DNA of 64,000 nucleotides from Ureibacillus chungkukjangi (GCF_003217295.1 NZ_QJTJ01000004.1:62001-126000); one strand, 5' to 3'. Numbered from the stretch's first letter, positions 44,916 through 55,001 are shown. Program-made: numbers and translations. The notes: generated by a model not told the origin, from the letters alone.

Positions 44916-45122
44916 TTACTAAACCTCCCTTATAGTCTATTTTACTTAATAGAAATTAAGTTACTTACACAATAAACCATTTCAAATTACTTGTCTAATA
45001 CTGCTAAATTCATATTTTTAAATGAAAATTGTACTTTTAAACACCTTTACTATCCGAAAATATATGAAACAACCAAAATTAATAGCTCAAATTAAAATTT
45101 TACAACACAAAAAATTATTTGA

Positions 45123-45241
45123 GAATTGTGTGTGTACCTGGTTCATTGAGTATTCAGAATTGAGCGGAATTGTGTGTGTACCTGGTACCTAAAATATTCA
45201 GAATTGAACCAGAATTGTGTATGTATCAGGTACACACACAG
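45123..45241. repeat. REP-like cluster of three palindromes upstream of the transposase gene
   Basis: Copies lie at about 45123-45142 (right arm decayed), 45168-45190 and 45212-45241, each separated by TATTCAGAATTGA-type linkers. With the copy at 44258 they bracket the transposase gene. Confidence 0.85.
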
Positions 45242-45268
45242 CCCCAGGCACCCACACAACTCCAAACA

Positions 45269-45302
45269 AAAATCCCCCAAGCAATTTAATTGCTTGGGGG
45301 TT
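45269..45302 (-). terminator. Terminator of cstA
   Basis: The palindrome CCCCCAAGCAATT / AATTGCTTGGGGG is followed on the minus strand by ATTTTTG. Confidence 0.85.
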
Positions 45303-45313
45303 ACTTGCGTTTA

Positions 45314-46768
45314 TCAGTTATTCACTCGATAGCCCGATACGTCTTCATCCAGTAGGAAGGATGTGCCGCGTTTTTTGTGGGCGGAGACGAAGAAGATGCC
45401 GACAAGGATTGCGGATGCGATTAGTCCGCCGATGAATGATGCGTTTAGCGGAATGCCGAAGCCCATTGTTGGTTCGTATAGGATGTATACTACAACCATG
45501 TAAGTCATAAAGCTTGCAGGGATTGTCGCAATCCAGTGATTTTTCTTTGCTAAGAATAGATACATAGCACCAACCCAAAGAGCGATTACCGCGGTTACTT
45601 GGTTTGCCCAAGAGAAGTAGCGCCATAAAATATTGAAATCAATTTTTGTTAAGGCATAAGAAATGACGAATAATGGAATCGCGATCCATAAACGGCTTGC
45701 AATTTTCGCTTGCCCGAATTTGAAGTATTCAGCAATAATCATACGCGCTGCGCGGAATGCTGTATCTCCAGATGTAATTGGTAACACGATAACCCCTAAG
45801 ATTGCTAAAGTACCACCAATTGAACCTAACATTAATAAGGAAACTTCACTTACAACTGCAGCTGGACCACCTGCAGCAATAAGTTCACTTAAACCACCGT
45901 AACCGTTAAATAAGCTCATAGAAGCAGCTGCCCAGATCATTGCAATAATACCTTCTGCAATCATCATGCCGTAGAAAATTTTACGACCTTGATTCTCATT
46001 TTGTGTTGTACGAGAAATAATTGGTGTTTGTGTAGCATGGAAACCAGATAATGCACCACATGTAATCGTAAAGAAAATCAATGGGAAAATCGGTAAATTC
46101 CCAGGATGCATGTTTTGGAAAGAAAGCTCAGGAATTGGTGCTCCTGTTACAACCAGTCCAATTCCTACACCAAGTGCTGAAACAACTAATAGAGCACCAA
46201 AGTATGGATAAAAGCGCCCGATAATTTTATCAACAGGTAATAATGTAGCAAGAATATAATAGAAGAAAATCACACCAACAATAATTGCTAATGCTACTTT
46301 ACCATCCATTAAGTTGCTGATTAGCATTGCTGGAGAAGATACGAATACAGTACCCACTAATAAAAGAAGTAAAAGTGCGAAAACGTTTACAACATGCTTC
46401 ATAAACTTTCCTAAAAATTTTGATACAAGCTCTGGTAAATGTGCCCCTTTGTTTCGAATAGAAATCATACCAGTCAAGTAATCATGAACTGCTCCTGCGA
46501 AAATACACCCAACTACAATCCAAATAAATGCTACAGGACCATAAAGTGCTCCTGCAATTGGACCGAATACAGGACCAGTACCGGCAATATTCAATAATTG
46601 AATTAATGAGTTCTTTGGTGTTGACATTGGAACATAATCGACCCCGTCAGCATTTACATAGGCAGGTGTTGGTCGTTTTTCTTTTTCCCCAAAAACTTTC
46701 TCGACGTACTTGCCATAAGTAAAATAACCAACGATTAAGATTGCAATACACACTAAAAACGTAATCAT
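45314..46768 (-). CDS. cstA: CstA-family carbon starvation transporter
   Basis: CstA proteins import peptides or pyruvate when carbon is limiting. The 484-residue membrane protein has about 14 hydrophobic segments and the family motifs LLNIAGTGPVFGPIAGALYGP, GAVHDYLTGMISIRNKGAHLPEL, GALSGFHATQTPIISRT and PITSGDTAFRAARMII. It is shorter than E. coli CstA (about 700 residues) and belongs to the short form common in Bacillota. GGGGGAT precedes the ATG. Upstream on the same strand are a predicted promoter and a duplicated TTATATAACAG element that could bind a regulator. Confidence 0.92.
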   Translation of the reverse strand: MITFLVCIAILIVGYFTYGKYVEKVFGEKEKRPTPAYVNADGVDYVPMSTPKNSLIQLLNIAGTGPVFGPIAGALYGPVAFIWIVVGCIFAGAVHDYLTGMISIRNKGAHLPELVSKFLGKFMKHVVNVFALLLLLLVGTVFVSSPAMLISNLMDGKVALAIIVGVIFFYYILATLLPVDKIIGRFYPYFGALLVVSALGVGIGLVVTGAPIPELSFQNMHPGNLPIFPLIFFTITCGALSGFHATQTPIISRTTQNENQGRKIFYGMMIAEGIIAMIWAAASMSLFNGYGGLSELIAAGGPAAVVSEVSLLMLGSIGGTLAILGVIVLPITSGDTAFRAARMIIAEYFKFGQAKIASRLWIAIPLFVISYALTKIDFNILWRYFSWANQVTAVIALWVGAMYLFLAKKNHWIATIPASFMTYMVVVYILYEPTMGFGIPLNASFIGGLIASAILVGIFFVSAHKKRGTSFLLDEDVSGYRVNN

Positions 46769-46804
46769 TTGAGATCCCCCATCCCTTTTTAAAATATTCT
46801 TAAT

Positions 46805-46833
46805 ATTTTATCTATAATTCGATAGTAGCACAA
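46805..46833 (-). promoter_or_regulatory. Predicted promoter of cstA
   Basis: TTGTGC (46828-46833) and TAAAAT (46805-46810) lie 17 bases apart on the minus strand, about 40 bases before the start codon. Confidence 0.45.
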
Positions 46834-46835
46834 AA

Positions 46836-46878
46836 TGTTATATAACAGCAATATTATTTTTGTAAAATTATATAACAG
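46836..46878 (-). promoter_or_regulatory. Duplicated operator-like element upstream of cstA
   Basis: TTATATAACAG occurs at 46838-46848 and 46868-46878, exactly 30 bases apart, in direct orientation. The first copy is extended to the palindrome TGTTATATAACA. Three helical turns of spacing just upstream of the -35 suggest an activator site, perhaps of LytTR type, since CstA-like genes are often controlled that way. The regulator is not identified. Confidence 0.4.
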
Positions 46879-47352
46879 TTTTTCAATATAATATGTTTTA
46901 TGATTATTAAACTCTAGACTTTAAAAAGAAGCGAAATCTTGCTTGATAAATAGGCTATAATCAGAGTGCGCCACTTTCATAATTCTTCGGGATATACGAT
47001 TCACTAACAATATATATGACTAAATTACCCTCTATAATAAATTGAGAAACTCAAATTCCTATTTCATAACAATTTACCCAATAATTCGAACCATGAGATT
47101 CCCATAACCCGTACCCACAGCCCGCTCCATGAATCCGCTTTCATCACCAAGCTTTCAACCACAGCTCCTAATCTAACCAAGTTCATTCTCTCCATACTTA
47201 CACCAAAAAGCCAGAATCCCTCCACCATGCAGAGTTATCCCAGCTTTCTGAAAATCACTAACCAACTAATAACAAACTAATAGACCAGTCAATCAACCAA
47301 TTAAATTAACCAATTAACTTAACCGTTTAATCTCCGAACCCAATCTTACCTA
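46879..47352. other. Spacer between cstA and a membrane protein gene
   Basis: No gene was found. From about 47080 to 47350 the plus strand is C/A-rich with few G residues, unlike most spacers here but like those at 2860-3000 and 11140-11260. Confidence 0.4.
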
Positions 47353-47838
47353 CTAAATCACAAACGGTTTCTTCATCTTAATCAATCCATATACATAATA
47401 GAAGATACTACCTGTAATAATAGTCAGCACAACAAAAAGAATTGCCGTACCAGATTCTCCTGTCCAGCGGAAGAATAGGCGATACATGAAATACACGCCA
47501 ATGACAATCATGGCGATGGAACTAAGGATACCGATAAATGGGATGATTGAAATAATCGTAAGCCCGATATAAATCAGTAAAAACTTGAGTGCATCCTTTT
47601 TAATTTCTTCAAGTGATGTTTTAGTAGAGCCAAGGGCAAATAGGGCATACACATTGAGTAAAGGGATCCATGACCAGAAGGAAATCTCACCTAAGCCGTT
47701 TGTTTTAGTTGTGTAATAATAAATAAGAGCAGTAATCACATAGCCAACTACGCCAATCACAAGTATAATGATAAAAAATGTGACTAGAAAACCACCAAAC
47801 AATGCGGCATCGTAATCACTTTGATACGAATTATACAC
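47353..47838 (-). CDS. Uncharacterised multi-pass membrane protein
   Basis: I do not recognise this 161-residue protein. It has four hydrophobic segments (about 13-41, 56-70, 85-118 and 132-152). The N-terminus is Tyr/Ser/Asp-rich (MYNSYQSDYDAALFGG) and the C-terminus short and basic (LIKMKKPFVI). GAAGGAG lies 7-8 bases before the ATG. It stands between cstA and the yfhO-like gene on the same strand. Family and function are unknown. Confidence 0.7.
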   Translation of the reverse strand: MYNSYQSDYDAALFGGFLVTFFIIILVIGVVGYVITALIYYYTTKTNGLGEISFWSWIPLLNVYALFALGSTKTSLEEIKKDALKFLLIYIGLTIISIIPFIGILSSIAMIVIGVYFMYRLFFRWTGESGTAILFVVLTIITGSIFYYVYGLIKMKKPFVI

Positions 47839-47957
47839 ATCTTCACTCCTTCTTCTTAATAAGCACTAATTTTAATATATGAAACAACAAAAGAAATATT
47901 AGACAAATGGGCTGCAATTTTTAAAAGTTAAAAAAACTAAAAAAGTCTTTTTCTTAA

Positions 47958-50603
47958 TTAGATTCTCCTCTTTTTAAGCAATAGGAGCAGGAAGAGAAGT
48001 ATAAAAGAAAGGATAGTTATTAATACTCCAATTTTGAAGAAAGGAGAAAAATAAGTTAATTCCAAGTCATAATGACCTGGCTTTATAGGAAAACCGATAA
48101 AAGTATGATTGACCTCATACAAATCAATTTTTTCTCCGTTTAAAGTGGCATGCCAGCCCTTGCTATATGGAATTGATAAGAAAAAGATACCATCCTTGTT
48201 AGAATTGATAACACCAGATAGCGTATTTTCGGTATATTGTATGTCCTCTAAACCATTTTGCTTTAGCTTGAGTACATCAGTTTTATAATCTTCATAGCTA
48301 TTATGGAGGACACGAATATTTTTAATTTCATATTCACCTTTACTTAAGTAAACATCAATAAAGGCGGCATCATAGTTCCACCCAGCATTGATCGTTATTC
48401 TTTCTTGAGGATATGCCCAAGTATTCGATATAGAAAAGTACGTCATTTTTTTATCTAGCATTGATATGTTAAATTGCTGATTGTTCTTTTCTTTGAGCTC
48501 CAATTCAACGAAAATCTCACCTTCTGTTTGAGGGCGAGGTATAGGTATGCGAATAAAAGATTTATCATCAGTTGTAGCTACGAAGGAATCTCTATTTTTT
48601 TCAAAATCATGCAGCTCAAGATGATTTAGCCCCTCATATAAAACCTTCACGTTTAGATCGTCCCTTGAAAAAGTTTCGACCTTGCTGTTATCACCAGATG
48701 GAACATCGCTTAAAACAACAGCTTTTAACAATGTCTGGTCTTTTTCTGCAGTATTTAACTTTATAAATTCCTGTTCTGAAATCCAATCCGTATACAAAAA
48801 TCCAATGGGAAGCTTGTGGTCATTTTCTAACACACGGAAATTCGCTGTTTCAAAAATAACCGAATATCCATACGGTGTATGCTGTGAATCTTTCCGTATA
48901 ATATAGAATTGATTATTCAATACAGTTTCAATATAAAGTCGTCCATCATAACGATCATATAAGCTCATCAGATTTTTTTGTAGTATATTATAATCTTCCT
49001 TTATGAATCGATGAACATTTTTTGGTATTAAGCTTTGGTAAGCGCTATGTCCCTTATATTGGTAATACATACTTTGATTGTATTGATGAGCATTTTCATC
49101 GGTGGAAAACCACATAGTTCTGCCAAAATCAGTATCATATTTTTTAAGGGTTGAAATTATTTCCAATGCTTCTTGATTATCGTAGCCAATTCTATTATAA
49201 AAATCAATATTGGCCTTTTTTTGGATTTCAGGTTGTCCAAGTGCATTTTGGAAAAAGTTGTAATGTTGAATGGAACCACTAATTACTAATGAACATATAA
49301 GTAATACACCCCCTACTGTGCGTAATTTCTTGTTGTAAGAATAAAGTATAAATACAACTAGAGAAACGATTCCAGATATATATAATAGCTTGTCATATAC
49401 TTGAACTTCCTCTGAAACAATAGTCCATCTCCATGCCATATAAAAATAAAATAAAAGTGCTACCAAAAAATTAAGTATTAGAAATAAACTTCTTTTCGCT
49501 CCTTTTATTATTTCATCAAAGAAATATGCGCTAATATAACTACATGTAAATGCGATTAGGTAGTACCATCGATTTTGCAATTGGGAAAAACCATTTAAAA
49601 CGGAATACATAAATGGAATAAGCATTAAAGAGGTAATACCTAGGACAAAAATCTTTTTTGGAGTTAATCTTTTTAATCCAATTGTAAATCCGCCAATTAA
49701 TAAAAATAAGGAAAATATCGCTAATCCGACTGTATATGAATTTTTGTAAGATAAAAAAAGAATATCTAAAGATTTTCCATAGAATTCAGTTTCAAATAAC
49801 AAAGGTATGTCGTATTCCTTTACTAATCGATCACTATGAAAAAACTGGTAAACAGCAGGTAAAAAAGAGAATGATGCAAGCCCCATGCTAAGAATATATA
49901 AACCGATGAATTTACTAATGTAGGGGAAAAATCCTTTAATAGCTTCTTGATGATTCTTTAAATCGAAATATTTATAAATTGCATATAAAGCTAAATACAC
50001 TGTTGTTATAAAAGCAAAGTAAAAATTTGAAGCAAGGATAAAGGCTAAAACTATTACAAACGGTAGTATTTTTTTTCTTTCCATTAAATAATCAAAAGTT
50101 AAAATTAGCAGGGGTAACAGAACAAAACTGTCAACCATATAATCCAACGACAAGCTATACATAGCAAAAGTAGTTGTTCCACCATAGAATAATCCTCCTA
50201 CTAGAGAGGAAACAAAGCTTCTCTTATGATAACGGAGAAGAAGAAATAATAGAACCATTGCAGAGAATAATCTGCCTATAGAAATTAAGAGATTTAAATT
50301 TGCTACTTCATACATAGATTCAAAATCAAAAAATAGTGTTAACAAATAAAAGAAGGAAAAAGAGATATAGTAATTAAACTGACCGAATATATCTCCTCCC
50401 AGACCATACGACCAAGACCAGAAAAAATCGCCATTAGTGTATAGAGTGTTTAGTAGATATTTAAAGTAAACCAATTGCTTGGTTACATCGGTTCCTCTTG
50501 TTGTAATTAAAGAGGATGCATCGAAGAAATATTTATGCATTATCAATGCGGCAATCAAGAGAACAATGATTGACAAAATGTATAAAACTATTTTATTTTT
50601 CAA
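47958..50603 (-). CDS. yfhO: YfhO-family membrane glycosyltransferase (GT-C type)
   Basis: The 881-residue protein has roughly a dozen membrane helices in its first 450 residues and a large outer-face domain (about 450-850). A last helix (about 855-875) and a basic tail close it. The start (YFFDASSLITTRGTDVTKQ, then SWSYGLGGDIFGQFNYY) fits the YfhO family. In B. subtilis YfhO is the transferase of a three-part system with CsbB, which decorates a wall polymer on the outer face. Here it is divergent from a gtr-type cluster that supplies a CsbB-like synthase and a GtrA flippase. Confidence 0.87.
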   Translation of the reverse strand: MKNKIVLYILSIIVLLIAALIMHKYFFDASSLITTRGTDVTKQLVYFKYLLNTLYTNGDFFWSWSYGLGGDIFGQFNYYISFSFFYLLTLFFDFESMYEVANLNLLISIGRLFSAMVLLFLLLRYHKRSFVSSLVGGLFYGGTTTFAMYSLSLDYMVDSFVLLPLLILTFDYLMERKKILPFVIVLAFILASNFYFAFITTVYLALYAIYKYFDLKNHQEAIKGFFPYISKFIGLYILSMGLASFSFLPAVYQFFHSDRLVKEYDIPLLFETEFYGKSLDILFLSYKNSYTVGLAIFSLFLLIGGFTIGLKRLTPKKIFVLGITSLMLIPFMYSVLNGFSQLQNRWYYLIAFTCSYISAYFFDEIIKGAKRSLFLILNFLVALLFYFYMAWRWTIVSEEVQVYDKLLYISGIVSLVVFILYSYNKKLRTVGGVLLICSLVISGSIQHYNFFQNALGQPEIQKKANIDFYNRIGYDNQEALEIISTLKKYDTDFGRTMWFSTDENAHQYNQSMYYQYKGHSAYQSLIPKNVHRFIKEDYNILQKNLMSLYDRYDGRLYIETVLNNQFYIIRKDSQHTPYGYSVIFETANFRVLENDHKLPIGFLYTDWISEQEFIKLNTAEKDQTLLKAVVLSDVPSGDNSKVETFSRDDLNVKVLYEGLNHLELHDFEKNRDSFVATTDDKSFIRIPIPRPQTEGEIFVELELKEKNNQQFNISMLDKKMTYFSISNTWAYPQERITINAGWNYDAAFIDVYLSKGEYEIKNIRVLHNSYEDYKTDVLKLKQNGLEDIQYTENTLSGVINSNKDGIFFLSIPYSKGWHATLNGEKIDLYEVNHTFIGFPIKPGHYDLELTYFSPFFKIGVLITILSFILLFLLLLLKKRRI

Positions 50604-50766
50604 GTTATCACCACTTTGAAGGAAAATTTAACTGCAATTTTTTATTATAAGTTAAATTTGAAAAACATAAAAGAATTCATATTATTGGGAAATATTGATA
50701 ATAAGTATTGAAAGAGAAATTCCTGGAAATAATAAATTTAAAATATCCTGATTAATTCTATAAATA

Positions 50767-50796
50767 TTTACAGAAATTCGACAAATTTAGTATAAT
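50767..50796 (+). promoter_or_regulatory. Promoter of the gtr-like operon
   Basis: TTTACA (50767-50772) and a perfect TATAAT (50791-50796) are separated by 18 bases, about 50 bases before the first gene. AAGGAGG lies 6 bases before its ATG. Confidence 0.7.
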
Positions 50797-50848
50797 GAAG
50801 TTTGTATGTCTAAAAAAACTGTAAAAATTTTAGTTAAGGAGGAATAAA

Positions 50849-52393
50849 ATGCCAGAAAATATATTGAAGATTAAGGAAAAAATTCCTTATGAATGGAAGT
50901 TAGCTTTTTGTACATCTGTTATTATAGGGTTATTAACACATATTTATGTGTTTACTAATAGGTTGCCGAATCATGATGGGTTACTTAATATCTATGGATC
51001 TCAAGCTAAAGTTACTTCAGGAAGATTCTTTCTAGGACCTGCAAGTGGACTGAGTTCATATTTTGATTTACCGTGGGTGATAGGGTTATTTTCTATTCTA
51101 TTTTTAGCGTTGACAGCAGTTTGTATTATTACGATATTTGAAGTGAAAAAAAGAATTTCGATAGTGCTCATTTCTGGAATTGTTGTAACCTTTCCGAGTG
51201 TTAGTGCAACGTTTTCATACATGTTCACTGCAGATGGGTATATGTTAGGAGCTCTTTTCTCATCGATAGCAGTTTTATTAACTAAAAAATATAAATTAGG
51301 CTTCCTATATGGGGCAATTTTTTTATGTTTAGGAGTAGGAATTTATCAAGCTAATTTATCAGTTGCTATGGCATTGCTAACAATTTGGTTAATGCATGAG
51401 ATATTATTTAAAGCACCAACTATTAAAAACTTAGGTAAGAATATCTTACGTAGTGGATTATTGGTTGGAATAGGAATGCTACTATATTTAGTTGTTTATA
51501 AAATCTATACTGGATTATTTGAAGTGAAAATGACCAGCTATCAAGGGTTAGATAAAGTCGGGGGGTTATCCATCCATGATATCCCTATGCGATTTAATGA
51601 TATTACAGAGCAACTCAAGGTATTTTTCTTTAGAGGATTTTACTTCTATCAAGAGGTGAATTTGCTAGAAATTCTAAATTTGGGTATCGTTATAATTACG
51701 ATTGTCTGGAGTATTATAATACTTATAAAACGAAATATTATTAAGAATTTTATCCAAACAATTATATTCATCCTTTTATTTATAAGTTTACCTATCAGTT
51801 ATTATATTGTTTACTTTGTTTCACCTACTACTTTTTACCATATGTTAATGATATTTAGCATTAGTACTATCTATATTTATCTAGTTTTACTATATGAATC
51901 AATCGATGTGAATGGCAAACTATTAATTGAAAAAATTGCGTCATGGGTAACAGTTCTATTATTGGCGTTGACTATATATAACTTTAGCTTGATTGCTAAT
52001 ATAAATTATATGAATATGGAACTTCGATATGAGAAGTCAATCAGCTTTGCTAATCGCGTGTTAAACCGTGTAGAGCAGTTAGAGAATTATAATGATATCG
52101 AAAAGATTTCAGTAGTAGGAAAAATATCGTTATACTCAGAATTGACCTCGGTAACGATTCCGAATAAAATACCGATGATGATGGGTGGTACTGGTGAACA
52201 TTTTTTAAATGATGTATCCCATTACCAAAAGCTGTTCTCTAACTTCTTAGGCTATCAATTAGCTTATCCGACGCCAGAGGAATTGGATAAGATTAAATCA
52301 ACGGAAGGCTATAGAAATATGAAGCCATGGCCAGCTAAAGAATCTGTACAAGTTATTGATGATATTTTAGTTATTAAATTAGCGGACGAATAA
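50849..52393 (+). CDS. GtrII-like membrane glycosyltransferase, copy 1
   Basis: The 514-residue protein has about ten to twelve membrane helices and an early outer loop, NRLPNHDGLLNIYGSQAKVTSGRFFLGP, that carries the acidic residue expected for a GT-C enzyme. FTADGYMLGA and GVGIYQANLS lie later. This is the pattern of the glucosyltransferase GtrII family, which moves a polyprenyl-linked sugar onto a surface polymer. It is the first gene of a plus-strand operon with a paralogue, a polyprenyl-sugar synthase and a GtrA flippase. The sugar and acceptor are unknown. Confidence 0.82.
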   Translation: MPENILKIKEKIPYEWKLAFCTSVIIGLLTHIYVFTNRLPNHDGLLNIYGSQAKVTSGRFFLGPASGLSSYFDLPWVIGLFSILFLALTAVCIITIFEVKKRISIVLISGIVVTFPSVSATFSYMFTADGYMLGALFSSIAVLLTKKYKLGFLYGAIFLCLGVGIYQANLSVAMALLTIWLMHEILFKAPTIKNLGKNILRSGLLVGIGMLLYLVVYKIYTGLFEVKMTSYQGLDKVGGLSIHDIPMRFNDITEQLKVFFFRGFYFYQEVNLLEILNLGIVIITIVWSIIILIKRNIIKNFIQTIIFILLFISLPISYYIVYFVSPTTFYHMLMIFSISTIYIYLVLLYESIDVNGKLLIEKIASWVTVLLLALTIYNFSLIANINYMNMELRYEKSISFANRVLNRVEQLENYNDIEKISVVGKISLYSELTSVTIPNKIPMMMGGTGEHFLNDVSHYQKLFSNFLGYQLAYPTPEELDKIKSTEGYRNMKPWPAKESVQVIDDILVIKLADE

Positions 52394-52457
52394 TTGGCAT
52401 TTTTATTATTTGTCTTGCTTTCTTACATAATAACGAATTAAATTTGGGGGCAACAAA

Positions 52458-54020
52458 ATGCCAGAGGAACTACTTGTTAAACTAAAAGCAAAAGTAAACC
52501 CTGAGTGGAAGTTAGCATTTCTTTCGACTTTAATAATTGGGCTATTAACACATTTCTATATATTTGTTCATAGATATCCCAACCATGATGGGTTACATAA
52601 TTTATACAGCACGCAAGCAATGGTAACATCGGGACGGTTTTTCTTAGGACCGGCGAGTAGCTTGAGCAGTTTTTTTGACCTGCCATTGGTTATTGGACTA
52701 CTCTCTATTATCTTTTTAGCCTTTACATCCATTTGTTTAGTTTATTTATTTAATATTAGAAAAAAACTGTCAATCGTTTTGGTTGCAGGAATTGTCATAA
52801 CGTTTCCAAGTGTCTCATCTACCTTCGCCTATATGTTTACAGCAGATGGTTACATGCTGGGGATTTTTATGGCAACACTTGCTGTTGTATTAATAAAAAA
52901 ATATAAGAATTATGGGATTTTCTTAGGAGCATTTTTCGTTTGTTTGGCTGTGGGTATTTATCAGGCCAATTTGTCAGTTACATTAACATTTGCAACTTTA
53001 TGGATTATCCATGAAATTATTTACTCTCCTATTTCCTTAAAGCAAATTTGGGGCAATATACTACGATCCGTCAGTATGATTGGAATTGGGATGGTTGCAT
53101 ATCTAGTTGTATATAAATTTTTTACAAGGTTTTTAGCAGTAGAAATTTCAAGCTATCAAGGTTTAGATAAAGTGGGAAGCATAACATTGAACCAGATTCC
53201 TGTGCGTATCACGCAGATAATTCAGAATCTGAAAACTTTCTTCTTTAGAGGGATATTTACTAGTTTTGATATTAATTTACTTGAAATTTTAAATTTATTA
53301 CTTTTATTTGTATTAATCACTGGCTTTATCCTTGTGGGTATCAAGAAGAAGTTATTCGTAAATCCGGGAAAATTAGTAACTTTAGCATTATGTATTATAA
53401 GTTTGCCATTTAGCTACTATATTGCCTATTTCGCTTCACCTAACGTGTTTTATCATATGTTAATGGTATTTGGGTTAAGTAGCGTCTATATTTTTATAGT
53501 TTTAATGTATGATGCATTGGATGATTTACCAAAGTTAAAAATAGAACAGATAACTGCTTGGTTAAGTACTGCTTTAATAGCATTTACAATTTTCAACTTC
53601 GCTTTAATTGCCAATATTTCATACATGAATATGGAAATTCGCTACGAAAAATCCATTAATTTTGCTAATAGGTTAGTCGACAGAATTGAGCAACAAGAAG
53701 CTTTTGACAAAATAGAAAAAATGGCTGTATATGGTAATGTTAGTATGTATTCAGATTTAACGAGTAAGGTTATCCCGAATAGTATTCCAGAAATGACTGG
53801 CTCAACAGGAGAAACATTATTTTATAAACATTATAGTTATCCTGAATTGATAAATTATTTCATTGGCTATCGGTTGGAACCAGTAACGAACGAGGAACTA
53901 GAAAGCATACAACAAACACCGGAATTTCAAAATATGGGCATATGGCCACAACAAGATTCTATAAAAGTAATTGGTAATACTGTTGTTGTGAAGTTTGAGC
54001 AAACGGAAATGAATGAATAA
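52458..54020 (+). CDS. GtrII-like membrane glycosyltransferase, copy 2
   Basis: This 520-residue paralogue of the preceding protein starts 64 bases after it. It shares the start (MPEELLVKLKAKVNPEWKLAF), YPNHDGLHNLYSTQAMVTSGRFFLGP, FTADGYMLG, the segment SSYQGLDKVGSI, and NMEIRYEKS near the C-terminal third. The two clearly arose by tandem duplication and have since diverged. Keeping both suggests different acceptors or linkage positions, which is inference. GGGGGC lies before the ATG. Confidence 0.82.
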   Translation: MPEELLVKLKAKVNPEWKLAFLSTLIIGLLTHFYIFVHRYPNHDGLHNLYSTQAMVTSGRFFLGPASSLSSFFDLPLVIGLLSIIFLAFTSICLVYLFNIRKKLSIVLVAGIVITFPSVSSTFAYMFTADGYMLGIFMATLAVVLIKKYKNYGIFLGAFFVCLAVGIYQANLSVTLTFATLWIIHEIIYSPISLKQIWGNILRSVSMIGIGMVAYLVVYKFFTRFLAVEISSYQGLDKVGSITLNQIPVRITQIIQNLKTFFFRGIFTSFDINLLEILNLLLLFVLITGFILVGIKKKLFVNPGKLVTLALCIISLPFSYYIAYFASPNVFYHMLMVFGLSSVYIFIVLMYDALDDLPKLKIEQITAWLSTALIAFTIFNFALIANISYMNMEIRYEKSINFANRLVDRIEQQEAFDKIEKMAVYGNVSMYSDLTSKVIPNSIPEMTGSTGETLFYKHYSYPELINYFIGYRLEPVTNEELESIQQTPEFQNMGIWPQQDSIKVIGNTVVVKFEQTEMNE

Positions 54021-54071
54021 TAAATAGAAGCTTTTATTCAGTAGAGGATAGCGTAAAGAAAGGGGAACACT

Positions 54072-55001
54072 ATGTCATTACTATCTATAGTACTCCCAGC
54101 TTATAATGAAGAAAAAATGATTGTAAAGGCTGCAGAGGTTCTAACAGGGCTAATGGAGCAAAAGAATATACAAGCAGAGCTAATCTTTATCAATGATGGC
54201 TCAAAGGATGATACATGGCAAGCTATCCAGAAGGCAAGCGGCATGTATTCGAATGTAACAGGCATTTGCTTGTCACGAAACTTTGGAAAAGAGGCAGCCA
54301 TTCTAGCGGGTCTTGAGCATGCACAAGGGGATTGCTGTGTGGTAATGGACTGCGATTTACAGCATCCTCCTGAAACAGTTATTGAAATGTACTCCTTATG
54401 GCAAAAGGGCTTTGAGATTGTTGAAGGCGTAAAGGTATCTCGCGGTAAGGAAAGTAAAATTCATGGTCTGTTTTCAAAAAGCTTTTATAGTATGATCAAT
54501 CAAGCAACTGGCTTTGATATGTCAAGATCCTCGGATTTTAAGTTATTAGACCGAAAAGTAGTAGATGAATACTTGAAATTGCCTGAACGAAAGCTGTTCT
54601 TCCGTGCGCTATCCTTTTGGTTAGGCTATAAAAGTATCGAGGTAGAGTTTGAGGTGCAGGAGCGTACAGAGGGCGAGACGAAATGGTCCTTTGTTTCGTT
54701 GATGAAATATGCAGTGAATAATATTACGTCCTTCTCAACTGCACCAATGCAAATTATCACAGTAATTGGATTTTTATTCCTCATTTTTGCCATCGCTCTT
54801 GGAATACAATCTGTATTTAACTATATGAGTGGAGAGTCGCTTGAAGGATTTACAACGGTTATTCTCTTGCTATTAGGTATCGGGAGTTTACTTATGATAA
54901 GTATGGGAATCATCGGCTTCTATATTTCAAAAATCTACGAGGAAGTTAAACGGAGACCGCGCTATATTGTTTCCGTTACTACAAATAAGGACGAAAAATA
55001 A
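54072..55001 (+). CDS. Polyprenyl-phosphate sugar synthase (GT2, GtrB/CsbB-like)
   Basis: The 309-residue protein has an N-terminal GT2 domain with LSIVLPAYNEE, the DxD-containing VVMDCDLQHPPE and FINDGSKDD. Two C-terminal membrane helices (about 233-257 and 264-292) follow, with a basic tail. This is the layout of GtrB, CsbB and DPM-synthase-like enzymes that load a sugar onto undecaprenyl phosphate at the inner membrane face. GAAAGGGG precedes the ATG. The stop codon is immediately followed by the ATG of the flippase gene, showing translational coupling. Confidence 0.92.
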   Translation: MSLLSIVLPAYNEEKMIVKAAEVLTGLMEQKNIQAELIFINDGSKDDTWQAIQKASGMYSNVTGICLSRNFGKEAAILAGLEHAQGDCCVVMDCDLQHPPETVIEMYSLWQKGFEIVEGVKVSRGKESKIHGLFSKSFYSMINQATGFDMSRSSDFKLLDRKVVDEYLKLPERKLFFRALSFWLGYKSIEVEFEVQERTEGETKWSFVSLMKYAVNNITSFSTAPMQIITVIGFLFLIFAIALGIQSVFNYMSGESLEGFTTVILLLLGIGSLLMISMGIIGFYISKIYEEVKRRPRYIVSVTTNKDEK

